Part shown: in pieces, positions 1-10,818 of the stretch
Numbering within the stretch: position 1 is the first letter of the stretch
Layout: each line of letters begins with the position of its first letter
NCBI GenBank assembly: GCA_004431415.1
Contig: QPMI01000003.1
Coordinates: forward strand, 168,791 to 232,790
Direction: 5' to 3'
DNA: 64,000 nucleotides
From: Cyanophora paradoxa
Taxonomy: Eukaryota > Glaucocystophyceae > Cyanophorales > Cyanophoraceae
Made by a program: the position numbers and the translations under genes
Notes under the pieces: generated by a model
Seen by the model: only the letters and a program-made list of their open reading frames with translations
What the model was told of the DNA's origin: nothing
Database searches by the model: none

Positions 1-289
1 GCAAGGTATGGCTGCGGTCCGATTTGATTTCAGCTTGACTTTTCCATGACAACGGACATTTTGGAGGTTTTTTGCAAGGGGAGAGTGTCGCTGTTCAAGC
101 CCAGGTGGAGGTGCTCGAGCGCGAGCTGCGCTCTGAGTTCTGCATGCGCAGACGGTAGAGCATCCTGTGTGCATATGCTGTGCGCTCTGTTCTGATCATA
201 GATTTCTTAGATCACAGACGCGAGAATTTACTGCCTCTTCATCAGTCGCGATATCTCAGCTGTCAGGCTTGACCTCTCAGTATCAAACA

Positions 290-817
290 ATGAGCTCGCT
301 GTCTCAACATCCCACGGCTGTCTACGTATCTCAGCCGGGAGCTGCAGCTGATGTCGATTTTGAATATGAGCAAATCATCGTCAGGCACCAGACTCCGAGA
401 CATCAGCTGGATGTTCAACAGCTCGTAGAAGCGATTTGTAACTTCGCTGCGCTCAGAGTTCCAGCTCGAATTTCAGGCCTCGGCGCTACGCTCTCGTTGG
501 TGCGCTCGGCAGTGCAAATTCGAACATGTGTAATTATATATATAAGTAAGACTGAAATAAGCTACGTATACGCAGATGGCAAGCATTGTTGTGCGCTCCA
601 TCCGCAGCGGGAGCACTATTGTCGAACTGGATTTCCCCAAGGTTCTGGCTGAAGCCATGTTCCAATCGGTCGCGAATTGGCACAACGGAGAATTGGACAT
701 TAATCTGGCCTTGCACGTACGTGAGCTTGGTATTGTTGAGATTTCTGGCAGCAACCGGCCAACATTTCGCCTCCCTGGTTCGTGGATATCCAGAACGCCA
801 AAACTTTCTCTTTCTAG
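290..817 (+). CDS. Small spliced host gene, unknown function
   Basis: I do not recognise this protein. I read three exons, 290-499, 576-716 and 752-817, all joined in phase 0. The donors are TTG|GTGCGC (after 499) and CAC|GTACGTGAG (after 716), the latter a strong consensus. The acceptors are tatacgcag| (before 576) and ctggcag| (before 752). The product would be about 138 residues, ending with the TAG at 815-817. It has no obvious signal peptide or membrane segment and is moderately acidic, with an LDVQQLVEAI-like helix in exon 1. The second intron would be only 35 bases long, so read-through of exon 2 to a stop near 929 is an alternative. The start may lie further upstream, because in-frame sequence runs back to about 167. 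Composition is host-like and a leucine-rich-repeat gene follows about 200 bases downstream. The model is inferred from splice signals alone. Confidence 0.4.
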
Positions 818-1009
818 CTGGGATGTGGCTCACTCTCAATTACATGTTTCATTCAGATATCGATTCAAATGCCGAAGTCGTCTGCAGCTTTGCATGGGGC
901 GGCGATTCCCTCGTGCTCTCAAGATTTAGAGCGGGTACATGCATGCGATCGATCGCGAGATCACTGTAGCTATCTACTACTCCAACTTGCAATCGGTATT
1001 CATTGCCCG

Positions 1010-2525
1010 ATGACAGGTGGAGACGCAGATCCCGCAGTCAAAGCATTGGGTTACAGCGAGACTGTCCAGCGGGGGCAGCTCATTGTGGAAGCTGGGAAAG
1101 GAGGCGTCCCGGCACAGTTGACATCAGACGACCTGATAGTACTGGCTAAGATAATCGAAGCCAACCCACAACTCAGGTGCTCGCTGTCCGCCAGCAATCT
1201 AGACCTAGAACGGCATTAGAACCAAACTTTGCTGTTGCGCATGCACGGTACCCGGTCGACTCCTTTGCATACAGCACAATCGAGCTGAAGGTGTGCACAT
1301 TGCAGTTTATTTTGATATCCGTGCAGACTTGCACATTGCACTCACTGACTGAGCTTAACTGACGCAGCTTGCCGGACCGGCGCCGGCACCCTTCCAACAT
1401 GCGCGTGATCATCATTCGAAGTCGGACTTCGAAAAGGAATTCTGCGACGCCTTGGTGCTGCTCGGGCGAGCGGTGGGCGGGAGCAACCGAACAGCCCTGT
1501 GCTTGGGGCGCACCAGCATGGGCAAGTCCATCAATCTTGATATGCCTTCTTCGACTGCGGCCTGGAACAGGTTTCTGAAGGAGGCCCTCGCGTTCTCTGC
1601 GACTCCGCAATCTTCTCTGCGGATTTTTACGCTGTGCAATTTCCGCCTTGATCACGACGGGGCAGCAGCCGTCATCAGCGCTATTTCCAACGCTGACGGT
1701 CTCGAAGTTGTTTCGATCACCAACATTGAGCTGCCAATCCCCGACCGTAGAACGCGAGAGCGCACCGATCGCGATTCGTTCAAGGAGCTGTTTTCGATCG
1801 CCGACATCGAGTTTCCAATTGCAACATCCGACCGTCGAGGGCACTCCGATTCGTTCGACGAGCTCTTTGCCGCCCTCAGCAGCCGCCCGGCCATCCATAC
1901 CCTTGCCATGAGCCGTGTGACTGCAGGCTGGCACACTTCCGACACAGAAGCCCTTGCGATACAAGCACGCCGCCTCGTCGATGGGATCTGCTCCATCCTC
2001 CAAGGCGTCTGCGGGACTCTGAGAGAGCTTACTCTGCAAGAGATGAGCTTTGCACAACAGGGGAATTCGAAACAAGTTGCGGAGGCAATTGGACGTTGCG
2101 AAAGCCTGCAAGGGCTTGAGCTGCGTCAGATCATCTTGGCCCCACGCGAAGAAGACCTTACGACAAACTTTTTGACGGAGGCCTGGGACGACTTCCTCGA
2201 TCCAATCAGCAATCTTCCTGCGCTCAAGCGCTTATCCCTCGAGCAAATCGAGTTCAAATTCGAACATGTGCGCATTCATGCTCGCGCTTGCCATCGCATG
2301 ATTAATATTCACATCGATATCCTGGTCGGTGCTCACATATGCAACGGGCAGATTGACATGCTTGCCTCGTGCATGCAACACAGAATGCCAGCCTTGCGGG
2401 AGTTGCGCCTTGAACAATGCTTCCAAGATACTCATAGCGCGAATGTATTTGTGCTCTGCAACGCGGCCGCTCTGCGCTGCGTGGGCCTTCCTTCTGGGGA
2501 GACCTTCACTCTCGCAATCAACTTC
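1010..2525 (+). pseudogene. Host leucine-rich-repeat gene, 5' part (split by LINE)
   Basis: This is the 5' portion of a host leucine-rich-repeat protein. A candidate first exon (1010-1176) encodes a short N-terminus with a helical stretch like that preceding LRRs (LIVLAKIIEANPQL) and ends at CTCAG|GTGC. The main exon begins after the acceptor gacgcag at 1367 and stays open to 2525. It contains irregular LRR units with spaced L-x-x-L patterns (ALKRLSLEQI, ALRELRLEQC, LRELTLQEM) separated by 25-30 residues, the ribonuclease-inhibitor style found in many protist proteins. The phases of the first two exons do not match in my reading, so an exon boundary or a base is wrong. The frame is cut at 2525 by the LINE and resumes in frame at 10819. 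LRR proteins bind other proteins; the partner here is unknown. Apparent reading past 2525 (to the stop near 2564) is LINE sequence. Confidence 0.6.
2512..2525 (+). repeat. Target-site duplication of LINE copy 1, left
   Basis: TCGCAATCAACTTC occurs here and again at 10805-10818, immediately flanking the LINE. The bases outside the two copies differ. Joining the flanks through one copy keeps the LRR reading frame open, which supports a true 14-bp duplication made by target-primed reverse transcription. Confidence 0.85.
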
Positions 2526-3540
2526 AATTCAATGAATTCGCACACACCGAGACAATACGGCTAATGATAGAACTGAGGTGTCCGTAAAGTGTCAAGTCGA
2601 AAGATGAGCCTACTGGTTACGCCGGGTAGGGAACCTAACAGCCATCGGACAGGGTGGAGCTAGTCAAGGAGACGTAAACTAAAGCAAAGCTAACCCAGAG
2701 CAGAGAGCTACTACCTATACATCTAGCCTAGCTTAGGACTAGGCTACAGAGAGGACTACCCAGGGGTCTACGAGTGCTGCCTGCTAGTGCTGCCTGCCTA
2801 GGGACCGTCGGGACGTCCGGAGCTCGCGGGCTGTTCTACTGTACGGTAGGAAAGCCAGGACGGACCCGCGGTCTAATCTGCCTACTCTCGACGCGGCCGC
2901 GACTACAGTTAGCGCGGCGGGCTCCGCGTCGAGGGGCCGCTCGCCCGAAGCGCGGGTGGAAGCACGTCGGCGTAGAGGGGCCGAGGGGAATGAGGCGAGG
3001 GGGACGTTGCGGGGAAGAAGTGGGGCGGGACGGAGAAGGTCGGCGCCGGCCGTGGCGGGGAGGGGAGGGTCGGATTTCTCGGTCAGCAGGGCTTCCAGCC
3101 TCGAACCAGCCGCCGCACCCCCGCCGCGGGCAATTGCGAGCCCCCTCCGCGGCGGTCCTTCAACCCACGGTCCTGGCACGATGGCCGGGGTATCTGGTGG
3201 GTGCAACGACCAGCCGAAGCCTTCCGCCAAGCCTTCCGGTCCATCGTTCCCTCCCTGTCGAGGCGCGAGGAGCGTTGGCGAGGTCGTGAGTGGGAGGCAG
3301 GGCCAAGAGAGCGAGCAGGAGGGCAGAACGGGAGAGGGAGGCAAGGCAGGCGCTCGCTTGGGCGGGGCCCAGCGAGTCGGACGGGGCGGCTATATCTAGT
3401 GTGTGCGAGGCTAAGAGTAGAGCAGGGAAGTTTCTCGAGGACTAGGTATGGTGAAGTAGTAGGTAGGTGGTGTCGAGAGTCTCCTCCCGACGTAGCCCCC
3501 CCCCCCCCCCCCCCCCCTTTCGCGCGACTCGGGGTACCGT
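2526..3540 (-). other. LINE copy 1 3' non-coding region
   Basis: This kilobase follows the LINE coding region in element orientation. It is GC-rich and has no protein-like reading frame with recognisable motifs; the apparent open frames on both strands between 2774 and 3554 are low-complexity Arg/Gly/Pro sequence typical of GC-rich noise. It contains a homopolymer of roughly two dozen C residues at about 3500-3526 (G run on the element strand). The extreme 3' end, next to the target-site duplication, is AT-rich and not a poly(A) tail. Confidence 0.6.
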
Positions 3541-6500
3541 TTAGAGCGGGCTAGGATGTGGCTCCCAAGGGCGTACCTTGACGCAATCGTAGAGCTCTTG
3601 GGCGCGGAGCGCCGCCTTCCAGCCCGCGTACTCCGGTGGGCAGTCTGCGTTCCGAGCGGCGTTGAGTAGATTGTGAAGGCGAATCGGCCCGTCGCAGGCG
3701 GCGCAGACTTCCTTACAGGTCCGGGGCCGCGGGCCCGCTCTCGGGCGCGGGCGCCCGTGCGGGGCGGGCGCGGTCGCTTCTTTGAGGCCTGGAGACGCGG
3801 CAGTCGCGTTCCCACTCCGCGTTGATTTCGCAGCGACGTGACCAGAGGCGTCGGGCCCGCTCCAGAAGCGTCTGCCGAACGCGTTTAGCTGCGCGTGCCG
3901 CGTACCGGGGTGCAAGGTTCAGGCAGCGTGCGAGGGCGCTTTCTAGACTCTGCGGAGCAAGGCCCTGGAGCACCCAGAGGCGCGGGTACGCGTACGGCCT
4001 ACCATCGTAGCTGCGCGCCTCGGCGTCGTCGTCCGCGACGCGGAGGAAGATTGGGACCAGGTCGGGGCAAGGAGGGCTCCTGCTGGCGGCGCTGTGAGTC
4101 CGTGGGCCTCTCTGTATGCGCAGAGCAGAAGTCGGTTCAGTTCGCGAGCAGTCTCCGCGCGGTGCGCGACCGCATGCGGACCCGGGCACAGGAAGACGTG
4201 CGGGAAAGTTTCAGTCGGGCCTGCGGTAAGAGCCGTCGGTGCCCGGTTCGGGCGGCTGGGGCCCGCTGCTGGTTGGGCATGCGAGGCCTCTGGTGCAGTC
4301 TGGCTGTTCTGTGAGGCTGTCGGGCCGCTAGTCTCTGCACGAGGGAAAGGCGTTCTGGTGGCGCAGCCCGCACAGCGTCCCCCAGGGTTGCAGGCGGCGT
4401 AGAGTTCCTTCTGGTCACGTACCCGGACTTCGTTCGCTGGTAGCGAGCTACAGAGCAGCTGCGTCCGAAACTTGAATAGCGCGTTGCGGGCTCCATTGGC
4501 GCCTTGGAATCGGGAGCCTACGCTCGTTTCCGCATATAGCCCTGCTATGTCTGCGCCGTCGGCGCCTCGGCGCAGGAGCGCGCCAGCCAGCGGTTGTTGG
4601 GTCCAGGCAAAGTGCGTCTGGTGCTCGTGAAGTGCGTCCATGTGTGCCTTGGGGTCCCCTTCCACCCGTCGTGTGCGCCCGTCGGGGTCGCTGATGGTGA
4701 GCACCGCAGGCATGCTGAAGGCCGGCGGCAGAAAGAGAGGTTCATGCCGGTTTTCGTCCGCCAGATCCAGGTCGGCCGCCACGTTCGCTCCGGCGTCCGC
4801 GATGTCGTTGTGGGGTCGCGGGCGTCGCCCTTCGCGTGCGCTTTGACTTTGACGAGTTTGAGCGGCCGCCCGCGCTCCTCTAGCATTGTCCTGAGCTTGC
4901 TCCATGCGTACAGTTCCGCGGAGCAGGCGTGCCGGATGTATTCCCGCGGGCTGCGGCAGCTCGCGTGCTGGACGAAATCGGAGTACCAGCGGATCGCGTT
5001 CATGTTGTCGACGTGTAGAACCGCTCCGAAAGGCGAGAGCAGGTCAGCCATGAGCACCGCCTGGAGTTCCGCCTTGTTGATCTCCTGCAGGCCCCGGAGC
5101 CGGGCAAAGAAGTCCGTGAGGATACCCGGCGGGTGCAGGCTTGCGCCAGTTCTGAGGTCCGTTTCCGGCCAGTGTACTGCGTAGCCCGCGCGAGCGTTAA
5201 CCGTCTGGCCCTCTTTCAGGCTCCCGTCCGTCCAGGCGTACGCTGGGGCGTCGGCCACGTATGAGCCGCCGGACGCCGCCTCGGCCTCCAGGTGCTCTTT
5301 GCGGTAGCGGGCTTCGAGGCCCTTCCAGGTCTCCAGGTATGCAACCCAACTGTACGGATCGGCCTGATAGTAATATAGCTCGCGCGCCTCCTTGTTGGAG
5401 CTGACCGGGGGCGCTTCATCTTGCGGCAGGGGGGGCAAGTCGGGCGGGTTCGCCTCGAGCGTGGCGAGGTGAGCGGCGTCGGGCTCGGAGAGGAGGTGCC
5501 AGTTGACCCTCTCATCGCCCTCCTGCTTTGCCTGCAGCAGCATCCGCCATCGGTGCGCAGTGATGGTCGCGGCCGCCTGCCTGAAGGGCTTGAAGTATTC
5601 AAGACGGGCTTGGCGCAGGACCTGGCGACTGGCGCGCCCCGAGCGCGTCTGTACCTGCCCCTCGCATTCTTCCACGGGGGCGCCCGACACTTCTACTAGC
5701 TCCACCGTGCCGGGGATCGTGCAGAGTGCGGACGCGTGCTCTACCCATCCTCCCACCGCCGTCCCGTACTTGCCCTCGTCATCGCAGGTGCTCGTCGCCC
5801 GGCAGGCCGCGCCGGCGCCTTGAGGGCAGACGTGGTTGTCGTGCCAGTGGCGGCGGCCCTCTCCCGGTACGATATTAAAGCGGCGCGCAGCTGGGGCGGG
5901 CGGCCCTTCGCGGGGTCCGAGCTGACAGTGGCCATCGCAGCGGCAGTAGGCTCCGTTGGCCTCGTCGTCGGCCTCTTCTGGGACGGGGACCCAGTGCTCC
6001 AGCCGGCACTCCGTCGCTACTAGGCTGCCGGCCTCGGCCTCAGCGGAGCGGACCCGGCCGATTTCCGGTACCGCATCCGTCTCGTGAATCGTTGCGAGGT
6101 CGTAGTAGCAGACGAAGTCTCCCGGTTGGTGAATTAACTTCCTTGCCCCGCCCGGAAGCTGTACCATGGCCGAGGAAGGGGTACCGGGCGGTTGCCGCAT
6201 GGGTATCGGAGGGCGCCCGAACCGCGCCCGTCGATCGTGAGGGCCTTGGCCACCGCCTTCCACCAGGCGGGCGCTGCCCAAGGGAGCGTGCCGCGGGGGG
6301 CGCGGAGGTGCAGGTCTCGCCAGGTGCAGAGGCGTTCCCCATCGCGCGCCGTGACGTCGGACATCCAGTAGAGCCGTGCGCGGTGGAGGGCGGGCGCAGC
6401 CGTGCTGAACACTTCCCGGGGAATGTGTGAGGTAAGCACGAATTCCCGGCGCAGTTCCGCGGGGTCGGGCCAAGTGGCTGCGGGGGGTACGGCGTGAACA

Positions 6501-9500
6501 AGAAGCGGGCGTGGTTGGACTGGATCCGGTAGAGCCGGCGCTGCAGGAGCGGCATCACTGCGGCGATCGCATTCGATCGAGCAAGCTGGCGTGACACTGG
6601 GGCGTTCAGGAACTCGGTCGGCAGCAGCGGGACGCCTAGCTTGCGCTGGAGGTCCCGGATGCGGTGCATCATCACCTGAGATAGCAGCTCTTCCGGCTCG
6701 CCACAGAGGCGGACGAGCAGATCCGTGATTTGGTTCTTGGCCATCATGTGCGCTGTGCGCGGCAGGCTGTACGTGCCGTGGCTCCAGAGCGCGTAGTTGG
6801 AAGTCGATGCCGCCAGGCCCCCATGGTGCTTAACCACGCGCATCCAGATGGCATCTAGGCGATCGCACTGCCTCTCTGTGAGCGGCGTCACTTTGAGCCC
6901 GTAGGCGATCCGCGCCTGCACGACGGCCTCGACAACGTAGCAGGCCTCTTGCGCGGTCAGCTGCTTACGAGCTATGACCGCCACCGTCTCGCGAGCCTGC
7001 GTTTCCATCTGTCTGATCTGCTCCTTCCACGACAGGTTCGCGGTCAGGTAGACGCCGAGCAGCTTGAAATGCTCGCCCGGTTTCAGCTTCTTGCCGACCG
7101 GGACGCGGGGATTGCCGAGCAGCGGGGGTTCAGGCTCGGGTGAGACGTTGTTGTACGCAAACTCTGTTTTCCGCGCGTTGACGGCGATGTCGTGCAGGCG
7201 GAAGAATTCAGACGCCACGTCCGCGAGCATCTGGATCCCTTCGGCCGATCCGCTCATCCACTGCGTGTCGTCCGCGTAGGCGCTCCCGGTCACCCGTGCG
7301 GGGGCGAAGTCCGCGTCGTCTTCGCCCATGCCCATGACGTACGCGACCCCCGCGCCCCCTTTTCCTGCTCGAGCCTGTCCAATTCTTGTTGAGCGCAGAG
7401 CAAGGCATCGTAGAAGATGAGCCAGTGGAGCGGGGATTCGATGCCGCCCTGCGGGAGCCCACATTCGAGTTCAAACACGTCTGACAGTCCGTGGCCCGTG
7501 ATAGCTCGCGCCCGGCGTCGTTCGAATATGTTGCGGTGCAGGTCGATGTACGTCTCGGGGCCCCGATGCGTCGGAGGGAGAGCTCCATGCTGGCCCAGGA
7601 AACTGAATCGTACGCCCGTCTGATATCCTGTAGCAAGAGGTAGATGGGCTTGCGGTGCTCCTTAGCGTCCTCTAGAATAGCGACCATTAGGTGAAGGGCA
7701 TCATCGGTCGCCTTAGCCTTCCTGAAGCCATAATTTACCCCCTTAAGGATTCCGTGCTTCTCGATGGCCTCGGCTAGCCGTTTCGTGACGAGGCCCGTCG
7801 TTAGCTTGAGGCCAACTTCCTGCAGCGTGATCGGGCGGAGGTTCCCTTCAATGTCTCCGTCCCAGCTCCCGTTCTTGGGGATCCCGAAGATATTGCTCTC
7901 ACACATCTCGGCGGGCAGGTCGCGCAGGCGGAGGGCCTCGCAGACGATGGCCATCAGGAGCCGACGACCGCGGGGGGGGTACGCCTCTGGATCCATGGCG
8001 TCCGGCAGGTCGGGGTTCCAGAGCGTCTTCAGGATCGCGTTCGTGCAGTTGGAGGGCCCTCCCGCTCCATCCGTGAGCGAGCGCACGTGTGCCCCTAGCT
8101 CTTCGTACGTAGGCTCAGCCATGACTCCCGCGAAGGCTTCCGCGGTCGCCACGTGCGTCCCGAGGGGGCGGTAGAGCGCGCGCCAGAAGTCGGGGGGCAG
8201 GAAGGCTAGCTGGGAGTCGGGTATTAAGTCCGCTGTGCACCCTACCAGGGGGTTTCTCTTCGCACACCACTGACGCCAGTGCTCCGCCATCACTGCCTTC
8301 ACCTCCTCGGGGGCCGTGTAAATTTCATAGAAGTTGCCTTCGCGCGCGAGGCGGGTGACGTGCATGATCGGCTCCCCCCTGGACCGCTCCAGAATGGAGT
8401 CTAGATAGCTGCGCAGCTTGCGCGGGTCTGCAAACCGGGCCTGGCGCGCAGTAACGAATTCCTGGATCTGTCGCTGCTTCTCTGCGCGCGTCTCGTGTTG
8501 GTGGCGCCGGCGGACGCGGTTGCGCCATGCGTTCAGCGACCGGAAGTACAGCCGCCACGCTACGTAGCGCCCCGGGAACGGCGCCTCGTCGTCAGCGTCG
8601 CGTACGGGGCGGCGGGGCATGGGTTCGGGTCCGGGGACGAGCCCTTTGATGAGAGCCTCCAGTTTCTCGATCCGGGCGACCAGCGGGGCCGACGGCAAGC
8701 CTCCGGGCGCTTCAACAGTCCATCCAGCGATCAGGCGCTCCACTTTCTTGGACATGACCAGCTGCCACGGCACCGCTCTGCGAGTGGGCGGGCGCGATCC
8801 GCGGGCTTTCAAGCATTTGTGTTCCTTAGCGAGTGTCAGCACCGCCTCCGTGGCCTGTCGGTAGAGAGAGCTGACCCGGTCCCTGCGCTCTTGTTCCGTG
8901 CCCGCCGCGCCTAGCGCTTTCTCAAGATCGCTTTCCAGGGCTTGCAGACGGTCTTCTACAGCCTTTCGGAAGGCCGGCAGCTTCTCCTTCTCAAGTAGGT
9001 GCGGTGCGAAGAGCGGCGGCGGGTGCGCCGGGCGGGCATCGCCCGCGGGCGGTCTGGCGAGTTCGGCTTTGAGCAGATCGTAGTCGGCCATGACCGGGAA
9101 GTGGTCAGAGGGGTGCGGTAGCGCCACCTCTGGCGGCAGCGGGTGCACCGCCAGGAGCGCTGGCGCGAGACCTGCAGAGTGCAACACCGCATCGATACGT
9201 CCTGCCGAGATGACCGCGGCGCCTTCGGCGACGGCGGGCCCGTCCATTTGCTGGTCCTGTTCCGAGTCCGAGTCGTCGGCGCCGTCGTCCCCGCCATCCT
9301 CTTCGGCGCCGTGCTGGCTCGGGCCGCGCCTGATGAAGGTAACTTCGTGTTCGTGGCCTTTCTGTGTCGCCGCGTCAACTAGTGCCCAGGTGCCGGTCAG
9401 TTTTCCCCACCACTCGCGTTCCGGCGTCCAGGACTGGACGAACCGTCCCGCGCGGATGCGGGACGTGGCCGGCGTCTTCACGGAGTTCCAGTCGCCGAGA

Positions 9501-10118
9501 AGGATGAGGTGCGCGGTCGAGCGCGATCGGAAGTCCGCGTAGATGCGCTCGATGCATTCGAGGAGCGCCGCCTGATCGGTCTTGTGCTCAGGCTTCCGCT
9601 GGGTGGCCGGCATGTATACGCTCACTACGAAGAGCTGGCGGTTTCCCTTAAAGCGCATTTCACAGCCGGCAAGCCGGCCCGGGTAGTGATAGTGGCGCGC
9701 GATGTGCCGCGCCCAGGGCGCCGCCACCCATAGCGCCGCTCCGTTTCCTTTCGGTTTTGTTTTCTTAATTGAGTGGATTAGGCGACCCCGCGTGATCGAG
9801 CTCTTGGGGGCTCGCCGGGCTCCGCTGCCGGGGTGAAGAGCGCCGAGTGCAGTTCGGCGCGCGTGACTGAGAGCTCTTGGAGAGCCATCACGTCGACCCC
9901 CATTTCACGGCGAAGTCTTCGGCCTGCTGAAGCCGGCCCTCGGACGTGCCCCGCACGTTAAAGGTCATCATCCTGAGATTCCCCTCCGGCTTGTGGCGCA
10001 TGAGCGATGGGGGCGGGCCTATGAGGGGGCTCCCTGAGGCGTAATGGGTGGTTGGGAAAAGGTCGCCAAACGAGATATGCCCCGGAGCGTTAGTGTTGAC
10101 GTCTACAGCGGCAGACAC
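3541..10118 (-). pseudogene. LINE polyprotein EN-RT-Cys/His-RNaseH-zinc finger, frameshifted
   Basis: This coding region is read through successive frames. Endonuclease begins near 10000 (MTFNVRG) and continues in the 7208-9727 frame with GDWNS and the SDHFPV signature of AP-type endonucleases. Reverse transcriptase runs about 8150-6600: LRPITL, DIRRAYDSVSW, the CGLPQGGIESP motif in a second frame (7290-7478), and the YADD catalytic box in a third frame (6040-7464). In the 4545-6473 frame comes a segment beginning GDFVCYYD and ending in a cysteine cluster (YCRCDGHC, then HWHDNHVC), then RNase H with TDGS, NKAELQA, LHVDN and KVKAH. A C-terminal C-x2-C...H-x4-C finger lies in the 3943-4905 frame, and the C-terminus in the 3541-3915 frame. 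An additional shift near 9905 and a stop near 9790 interrupt the endonuclease. The enzyme would nick target DNA and copy its RNA there; this copy cannot. Confidence 0.85.
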
Positions 10119-10804
10119 GTTAGGGGGGTCGGACAGCGTCTAGGGTTGGAGGATGTCTGTGCTCGGCGGGACGCGCGCAGCGGTCCGACTGATCAGCTAG
10201 TTGGTCACATCTGGCTGCCCAGAGATGCGCGTGCACGTGGTTCCAGGCGTGCGTGTGCCTAGCCGCCCCGGACCCGTCGCCTGTGCGCCGCATCGTCCAA
10301 GTCTCAAAAGTCTGCGGTCGGGAAGCCGTCAAATTACAGCTGACACGTACAGTAGCGGCCTCGCAGGAAAGGGGCGCTAAATGCGCGTCTGGGCGGGAAA
10401 TGGGCGATGCGGCTTGCCCAGCCTCAGCGACTTGGCGCTTGGGGAGGAGGAGGAGGCGGGTCTGAGAGCGGGTCGGTAGAGAGCGGGTCGGCAGCGGGTG
10501 TATGGCGAGGCGTGGCCAGGGAGGCCAGACGTAGCTCGGCAAGGAGATTGATTCAAGAGGGCGGTCCAGGGTGTGCGTGAGACGCGGTAACTGCTTGCAG
10601 TTACATCACCCAGGGACTCCCGGGCGATGTTGCCGCGTTGGCGGGGCGGTTTGGAGAGAGTGGCCGGCATACCTACGCAGACATCGCGGCGGACGCTACC
10701 TAGGCTGTCGCGGCCTCTACTCTCGCACTGGTGATCGCGCACGCAGCGCTACGCTGCGAGCTAGGCGGGTTGGCAGGCGCCTTCCTGTTTTTTTCCCACG
10801 GGGG
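10119..10804 (-). other. LINE copy 1 5' leader
   Basis: This is the segment between the 5' boundary of the element (target-site duplication at 10805) and the start of the endonuclease. Open frames exist on the minus strand (for example 10120-10542 and 10377-10742), but they lack RNA-binding (RRM), zinc-knuckle or coiled-coil signs of an ORF1 protein. I cannot say whether an ORF1 is encoded. Confidence 0.45.
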
Positions 10805-10818
10805 TCGCAATCAACTTC
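10805..10818 (+). repeat. Target-site duplication of LINE copy 1, right
   Basis: Second copy of TCGCAATCAACTTC (first at 2512-2525). Host coding sequence resumes directly after it in the frame of the 5' LRR exon. Confidence 0.85.

Larger units (their letters stand above)
2526..10804 (-). mobile_element. LINE non-LTR retrotransposon, near full length (copy 1)
   Basis: This is a non-LTR retrotransposon of about 8.3 kb lying on the minus strand inside a host LRR gene, bounded by a 14-bp target-site duplication (2512-2525 and 10805-10818). In element orientation it carries a 5' leader, an apurinic-type endonuclease, a reverse transcriptase with a YADD active site, a Cys/His-rich segment, an RNase H domain and a C-terminal zinc finger, then about 1 kb of 3' non-coding sequence. 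No poly(A) tail is seen at the 3' end. The domain order resembles the RNase-H-carrying LINE clades of plants and algae. Multiple frameshifts make this copy inactive. A related but distinct family member lies at 45170-50088. RT and RNase H motifs identify the element class securely; the clade is my inference. Confidence 0.9.

Noticed and set aside
2774-3554. Arg/Gly/Pro-rich open frames on both strands
   Set aside because: Low-complexity GC-rich sequence in the 3' region of the LINE; no motifs and mutually overlapping frames.
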